From positions 1 to 13,205 of the forward strand of contig JAAMPI010001547.1 in NCBI GenBank assembly GCA_013054445.1: DNA of 13,205 nucleotides, written 5' to 3'. A program made the position numbers and the translations under genes. The stretch comes from Cudoniella acicularis. Lineage: Eukaryota > Ascomycota > Leotiomycetes > Helotiales > Helotiaceae. Under the pieces are notes generated by a model, which saw only the letters and a program-made list of their open reading frames with translations, was not told the origin of the DNA and searched no databases. Positions 7,884 to 13,205 of the stretch are shown here, piece by piece; the first letter of the stretch is position 1, and the number at the start of each line of letters is the position of its first letter.

Positions 7884-9340
7884 ATGTCGACACCCTTCGC
7901 ATCGCTTCCAATCGTTGATTTTTAACATCTCAAAAATGCCGGGACAAAAGGCACAGCGCTTGCACAGCTCCACGAGGCTGTGTTTAGTGTAGGCTTCTTG
8001 TACTTGGTTAACACTGGACTTGAGGTAGGTCTAGATCTATCCTGATAAGTGTCGTGCAGTTCATCTGATGGGATACCTGGAAATAGCTACTGATCAGGGA
8101 AGTCCATGGCAAAATGGAAGGTGTGTTTCAACTCCCGGTTGGGGAGAAAAAGCAATGCAATATGCGAAATTCGCCGTCGTTTCTGGGATATACGAATTTG
8201 GGAGCTGAGACAACCGCTTCGGTGACTGATATCAGGGAGGTATGAATTTTGACGCCGTGCTAGCGGCATCATTGGCATCCTCCATGGCCGCAGCATTTTG
8301 TTGCTTCTTCAAATGACTGAGACATGTGGCTACTGTAGCAATTCGACTTTGGAACTCTCGCCGAGAAGTCTTGGACCGAGAGTGACCTTCTCTGGAGAAG
8401 ATTAGAAGGACCAAGCCAGGTAACTGACTTGAATACTATACCCCGTCAGAATTATTAACCATCAAACTTGTTAGTATCCAAACTCCGATGTCAAGGAATT
8501 AGTCGAGAGATACACCGCACAAATATCTATTCTCTCCTCAGAATTCCTACACCATGTTGCTGAGTGTCTTACCCCTCCGCCTGACTCTTTCGACTCCTTT
8601 GTCGGCAACATGTCTAGAATGAAATTAGTCAAATACCCACTAGCAGCTCCCGGATTGCAAGGAGTTGGCCCTCACAAAAATTCCATTGGTCTCTTCACTT
8701 TTCTATCACAAGACAACGTGGGAGGCCTTCAAGTGTTGAATAGATCCGGGAAATGGATTGATGCTCCTCCCATCGAAGGTAGTCTAGTCGTCAATATTGC
8801 ACAAGGTTTCGAAGCAATTACTTCTGGTGCTTGCCCGGCAACAACATATCGGGTTGTGGTGATTCTTTACATATTGAGTTTAAAGATACCCACAGCACTA
8901 CAATACTCCAGGCTGATGCTCTCTCTTCAAACAGGCTCTCACGAAAGTGACGTGACACAGCATCCCTTTCTTCCAAGCAGTGCGCTCAGATCTCACATTA
9001 GACCAGCTTAAAAGCTCCGCGGCCGGAATCATCTCCAAATTCCCATCAGCGAAGAAACAAAGGACAAGGAGTGGAAAGTGCCTAGCGAGCTCATGTCACC
9101 AATGTATTCATGCGTAAGCCATCCCATACTAACGTGACAGATCAATCCTGACAATCTTTTTAGTTTGGGGAGGCGCAATTGCACAATCGCATTTTCAGTC
9201 ATCCTGATGTTGGATTGAAGTGGTATCCTGAGCTGTTCGAGAAGTTTGGAAGCGCTGAGGGCGCTCAGGGGCTCGCTTGTAGAGCACGGACCGTGCCATG
9301 GTGGAAGCGATATTTAAAGGGAGCTTTTTGTCAGATTTGA
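7884..9340 (+). pseudogene. 2-oxoglutarate/Fe(II)-dependent oxygenase (isopenicillin-N-synthase-like) pseudogene, six exons
   Basis: Exons reconstructed by eye: 7884-8024, 8087-8239, 8339-8419, 8475-8858, 8935-9113, 9164-9340. All five introns have GT...AG ends in phase; intron 5 has GTAAGC, CTAAC and TTTTTAG. Family landmarks in order are LPIVDF and VGFLYLVNTGLE (DIOX_N), FQLPVGEKK, SPSFLGYTNLGAE, QFDFGTL, LVKYPLAAPG, GVGPHKNS, VGGLQVLNRSGKWIDAPPI, IAQGFEAITSGAC, SIPFFQAVRSDLT, and FGEAQLHNRIFSHPDVG near the end. Damage: TAA at 7923-7925; the iron ligand Asp of HxD is Asn (8679-8681); the distal iron ligand His is Tyr (TAT, 8847-8849); TGA at 8953-8955 where the 2OG-binding RxS Arg is expected; and loss of one base near 9037-9041. 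With that base counted, the exons make exactly 372 codons, a normal family length. The enzyme class oxidises small metabolites; substrate unknown. It cannot be functional as it stands. Confidence 0.9.
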
Positions 9341-10688
9341 GATGAATTATGAGGGAAGTGTCTTATGAGGTGTGATTTAAAAGATTTTTTGGAGTTTACG
9401 CAAGCGTTGTCATTCGAAAATTCGGTAAACTCTCAAGTTTCTGTGACGCAATGTTAAATGGACATACTCGAGTATTAATCATGTGATGTCAGGTAGTCAA
9501 GTTGGTTTGGAAAACCACGTTTGCAAAAGGAAGGTTCTCTGAAGTGTTTAGTTTATGAAATTAAGTCATACAGAAAGATAAATGAGTTCTAGAACGCTAT
9601 CAAAATGACTATGAAGTCACATGGTCTGACTAAGCTTTTCCGGTCCCCCAATTTCTTTTTCTCGCGGCGTTTTTTCCCACTTTTTGAACCGTTCTTTGCA
9701 TCGCAGAGCCTCGCGTCTCGTTCAGCAAATCACTTATCCCTTAGTGTGACTGCATTATCTCCTGGGTTGCTCCCGATTTCGTCATGGCAGAATCTTGGAT
9801 TGCGGCAAGGTCCCGAAAGCTTGCAGCCAGCTGTGGCTGTGCTGACGACGACAGTATCGAGGACGGCTATCCCGCGAGGGTGAATGTGCAGCAGTCACGC
9901 CATTCAAACGATGCAATGTTCTGCTGTTTATGGATTATCCTGATATCAATCGTCTTTGGGCGAATCAGTACCGGTCCCGGCCCCTTGCCCTTTGATTGTC
10001 TCCCATTCGCTGCGATCCGGAAAAATCCGTTATCACGAACTCGTGGCGTCTTTTGCAACCAGATGTTATTTATACCGGATAATCGCGTCCATACTTTGCT
10101 GCACCTCCATCCTTCAGTGTCTCATGATCTAAGAGGACGCCTTCACAGTCCCACAACGCTTTCCACTATCGCCAAAAGGTACTTGGGAACCGCGTTTGAG
10201 CCTCGAGCTGCCTGCTGTCTTGTGGGCTAAAGTGCTTTCAGCTAACCTCAGCCCTATGTTTTTGCTGCATCAAGCCACCTTGGCAAACTTGTGGCTTTGC
10301 AACGCCCCGTTTGAGTGGTTCCCACTATCTTTGCACAAGGCAGAATTGCGCTCACCGACGAATAGCGTGTCGCGGGGTTTGACCACCGCACACGCCAAAC
10401 AAAACCCTGCTTCCTTTGGTCATTGAACATGTCCTATCCGGACGGGATGTAAGTTATCGGAGGCTTCTTTGGTTAGGTTTGAGTCGGCGACCTCTCAAAT
10501 AGTTTTGTGGCACAGTAGGCTTCTCGAAGCCTTCGTCACTTTCCTGCTTTCTTTATATTCGAAGGATTTCTTCACATGGTTCAGCATACAAATCCTCTTG
10601 ACCAGTCTGACGGGTTTGTGTAGCATCACCAACCACGTGTTTGTCACAACAACCCCGCACCAAATACGGGCAACAACAACACTTCAAA
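9341..10688 (+). other. Long upstream region of the RING gene, no gene recognised
   Basis: Frames of 92, 148 and 76 codons (9605-9883, 9784-10230, 10196-10426) show no family motif, overlap each other in different frames and have no matching splice signals, so they are treated as chance. Pyrimidine-rich tracts (9645-9700, 10540-10570) and a CACGTG E-box-like hexamer at 10634-10639, 50 bases before the ATG, suggest promoter and leader function. Just before the start the DNA becomes rich in CAACAA-type repeats, typical of an unstructured fungal 5' leader. Confidence 0.5.
9392..9432. repeat. Inverted repeat (8-bp perfect arms) downstream of the oxygenase pseudogene
   Basis: GAGTTTAC at 9392-9399 and GTAAACTC at 9425-9432 are exact reverse complements with a 25-base loop. 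It starts 52 bases after the pseudogene stop, so it may be a hairpin in the old 3' untranslated region. Chance is possible. Confidence 0.35.
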
Positions 10689-12869
10689 ATGGGAGGATCA
10701 TGGCGATGGAGTCGGACGAAGTCCGTGCGATCGAGCACATTGTCGGCAAATACAGAAGATGGACTTCAAATGGATCAGGTTCCTCGTGGATCGACAGAAA
10801 CACAACGACGAAACGGATTCGCGCAGTCGCATGCGAAAGATCGTGGTGTGAGAATCACAGAAGACATCACGAATGGAAAGTGAGTCAAATTAATCTCCGA
10901 TATAAATTTCTTTTGCTAACAAAATACAGTTACATGTGTTCGATATGTACGGAAGCAATTGTTGCCGGCAATTCACGAGAATATAGCATGTGGCATTGCA
11001 CCGACTGCTTTAACGTTTTCCATTTCCGATGCGTGAAAGCGTGGGCGGATGCTAGTGGAACCCTAGGGATCACGGGACAGAAGACATGGAAATGTCCTTT
11101 TTGTCAAGTTTATCAGGACAAGCTTCCTAAAGCAACCTGCTGGTGCGGCAAGGAATCTTTTGACCTCAGCAACGCTGCCGCTCCAAAGCCAAATGCTTGT
11201 TTAAACAAGTGCGAGAGAAAAGGTTCATGCGCTCATGGCAACTCCACGATATGCAGCAAGAACTGTCATCCGGGGCCATGCAAGTGGAAATGCACAGCGA
11301 CTTGCGATAACCTTCCTCCACGACCTGTCAAACCACCAGGAGCTATTGCTAGATTCCGAAAGCGGTTTAAGGATAGGCCGAAAGGAAAGATTACAGGGGT
11401 AATCGTTCTTTTCACTTTGCTAGCAGCCAGCAATGTTGCTATGTACTTTTTCTTCGCCGCGCACGTTAGATGGTGGGCTCACCCGTACGAATATCCAAAT
11501 TTTTCGACATCATCGGTGAGCGACTGGGAAACGGGATTGTTAATTGTGTTTGGCGGGCTCATCATATGGCCTCTTTTGTGCGTTCTCATATTCGGATTCT
11601 GCAATGAAACTAGCGAAGTGGTCTCACAACTTTTGGATCTAAAGACGCCAACGACCAAAAAGAATAGGAAGGCCTGTACACTCTTCCTGCTGAACTCGTT
11701 CTTATTTATTGTGGGTTTGACTCTCGCGGTCCTACCCTGGGTCGGGTACGTAAATTTCCTTAGTTTCGTTGCGATGATCGGTTTGCTTTATAATTAGTGG
11801 AAGGGCACTAGAGATGAACAAACAGGTCCCACCTTATTACGGAGCAAGTGTTTCGGGAATCCCCTCACTTATCGTTTTCTAGCGGCCCTGTCTACAAATA
11901 CATATATGCTAACGTTCTCTAGATTTTGCGGTGGACCAGACATTGCTTGGTATAATCAAATGAAGGATTCCTGTAATGGACTCAATACCCGTATCTGGAT
12001 GGACTCAGGTTAGTCAATTGACTTCATACATGCAAAATATTCTGGAAATTTACTAACAAATTTGTATAGCTATCAACCCAAGATACACATTTACTTTCCA
12101 GAGCTTAACACCGAATATCAAGGACTCGAACTTCTTCCTCGCATCTCACCTCGAACCCGTACCGGACTCTAACCAACCCTTTCAATACTACCAGCGACTT
12201 TCCGGCGGCACTCCCAACACCCCCAACGTAGCCGTTGATATCGACATGCAAAATAACTTATGGCGAATAATGTCTCTCAACGACACAGACATTGCCAACA
12301 ATTGGACCGCCAACGCCGCCAAAATCAATACAGATATCCCCGGTACCAGCATTCTTGAATTCCCGGTTCTCCCAACTTTTAAACCCATTAACGAAACACT
12401 TCTTCGAAACGGCACATTCACCCCAGTTTCATGGACCAATATACACATGAACATACCGGAACTGAACCTTGCGATCGCGAATATGAATGGCTGGTACCAA
12501 ATGTGTGACTTGGAGCCGTTCATGCGAGTATTCAACACAAGTGGGCTAGCGCAAGAAAGCAGTGAAATGAGTGCGTTGTTGGATGCTAAATGGAATGGAA
12601 CACCCAACGATAAGGTCGTGATGAGGACTGCTTCTTTTGGACATGGCAGAGGTGGTATTTCAATGTGTATAAAGGAGGGGGATATTATGGACTTGGCAGC
12701 GGAGGAAACGCCGGTTAACCAAGGAGTGCAGGATGAGATGCTGGTGAGTCTTCCGCTCTATTTATCATGTGATGATCATTTTGCTAACACCACGCAGGTT
12801 CCATTTGCACTCTTGGCTGCAGTCCGGATGAGGGTTAACGAGACGGACTTCCGAACTTTGGATTGTTAA
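10689..12869 (+). CDS. Membrane-anchored NFX1-type RING finger protein (predicted E3 ubiquitin ligase), five exons
   Basis: Exons 10689-10879, 10930-11745, 11923-12008, 12070-12743 and 12798-12869 total 1839 nt (612 residues). The start ATG is in the context acttcaaaATGG. Introns 1, 3, 4 and probably 2 have GT...CTAAC...AG signals and all keep phase. Residues 67-122 hold a C4HC3 RING of NFX1 type: C67-x2-C70, C87-x2-C90, H95-x2-C98, C119-x2-C122, then CWCGK. One NFX1 finger follows (C164-x-H166, C172-x3-C176-HPGP-C181-x3-C185). A basic stretch (205-217) precedes three predicted helices (~218-241, 264-287, 313-335). The last ~276 residues are soluble, with seven N-glycosylation sequons (NDT, NWT, NET, NGT, NTS, NGT, NET) and no family I recognise. 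By the positive-inside rule the RING is cytosolic and the sequon-rich C-terminus lumenal or extracellular. Family knowledge: NFX1 RINGs bind E2 enzymes; ligase activity here is inferred. No lesion seen. Confidence 0.85.
12744..12797 (+). other. Stop-free intron of length divisible by three in the RING gene
   Basis: GTGAGT at 12744, TGCTAAC at 12782-12788 and GCAG ending at 12797 form a textbook fungal intron of 54 nt. It has no stop in the coding frame, so retention would insert 18 residues (including a further NTT sequon) and keep the same C-terminus. Splicing is the more likely main form. Confidence 0.8.
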
Positions 12870-13088
12870 TTTTCTGTTTTGTATATGTGTTTCGATATAA
12901 ACGTCGACGAGATTGGGATTGGTTCTTTTGTATTTACACCACTCATACCCTATTTATTTCACCCAATACCAATTCTCACATAAACACAAATACTCTTGAA
13001 GCACATAGCCTGCTTGGACTTTGCTTTGATTGCCATTTTAATATTTTCGTTACGCTAATCAATACTCCAGCTTACACCACAGCCTAAA
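12870..13088. other. Convergent intergenic spacer between the RING gene and the SGNH hydrolase gene
   Basis: Both flanking genes end here, so these 219 bases should hold both 3' untranslated regions. The DNA is AT-rich with ATATAAA-like and CACAAATA-like stretches and no coding signal. Confidence 0.6.
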
Positions 13089-13205
13089 TCAACTACCACC
13101 TTCAATCTCTCCACCCAACACCTCAACAATCCTCGGATATAACGCCTCGTCCCACAACCAATACCCCTCCTCATTCAAATGCACATGATCCTCCAAGTGC
13201 TCACA
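13089..13205 (-). CDS. SGNH/GDSL-type hydrolase (esterase/lipase), C-terminal end only
   Basis: The minus strand is open from the window edge to a TGA (complement of 13089-13091), giving 38 residues. It contains EDHVHLNEEGYWLWDEAL, the block V signature of SGNH hydrolases: D-x-x-H with the catalytic Asp and His, then LNxxGY and a tryptophan-containing helix. A short tail (VEVLGGEIEGGS) follows. Family knowledge: such enzymes cleave ester bonds in lipids, acetylated sugars or similar substrates using a Ser-Asp-His set. Most of the gene, including the GDS block, lies outside the window. It converges with the RING gene, 219 bases apart. The fragment is short, but the signature is specific. Confidence 0.78.
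   Translation of the reverse strand, partial: CEHLEDHVHLNEEGYWLWDEALYPRIVEVLGGEIEGGS

Noticed and set aside
9784..10230. 148-codon frame upstream of the RING gene, with a hydrophobic stretch
   Set aside because: No family similarity, overlap with other frames and a location within a likely promoter and leader; considered chance.
10469..10929. Extending the RING gene upstream through the continuous frame from 10469
   Set aside because: The GTGAGT...GCTAAC...ACAG intron at 10880-10929 joins the RING to the exon starting at the well-placed ATG 10689; the upstream part of the long frame would be read through intron sequence.
12188..12607. 139-codon minus-strand frame opposite the RING gene's fourth exon
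   Set aside because: Shadow of a real exon with sequons and matched splice sites; no independent evidence.
12863..13087. 74-codon plus-strand frame after the RING gene stop
   Set aside because: AT-rich, repetitive Asn/Thr composition and lies in the convergent 3' spacer.

Overview
The window is nuclear DNA of a filamentous ascomycete (Pezizomycotina). The evidence is short introns of about 50-100 nt with GT...CTAAC...AG signals, A/C-rich contexts around start codons, and fungus-specific families (an APH-type phosphotransferase, a HET-domain protein, an NFX1-type RING protein). A Leotiomycetes-like source fits the moderate GC content but is only a guess.

Layout, left to right. (1) 1-933 is the 3' end of a fungal APH-type phosphotransferase gene. 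(2) 1198-3301 is a HET-domain gene with a multi-pass membrane C-terminus and a probable in-frame TAA. (3) 3302-4511 is AT-rich and gene-free, with a TATA-like box near its right end. (4) 4512-5183 is an intact, intronless SAM-dependent O-methyltransferase gene. (5) 5184-5959 is AT-rich and gene-free. (6) 5960-6727 is an unrecognised gene whose reading frame appears broken. (7) 6728-7883 holds orphan promoter-like and short coding-like fragments. (8) 7884-9340 is a six-exon 2-oxoglutarate/Fe(II) oxygenase pseudogene with every splice site still readable but two stops, one frameshift and loss of cofactor-binding residues. (9) 9341-10688 is the long upstream region of the next gene. (10) 10689-12869 is an intact five-exon gene for a membrane-anchored NFX1-type RING protein (612 residues predicted) with a glycosylation-rich C-terminal domain. 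(11) 13089-13205, minus strand, is the 3' end of an SGNH/GDSL hydrolase gene, convergent with the RING gene.

The genes do not form an obvious single pathway. The middle of the window looks like eroding accessory DNA: a methyltransferase and a dead oxygenase, possibly the remains of a secondary-metabolism set, sit between a damaged HET gene and a membrane RING gene. All the nonsense codons, and the lost iron-binding residues, can be explained by C-to-T or G-to-A transitions. That suggests RIP or cytosine deamination but does not prove it. The most complete unusual gene is the RING protein: its topology predicts a cytosolic ubiquitin-ligase-like head joined through three membrane helices to a lumenal or extracellular domain that I do not recognise.
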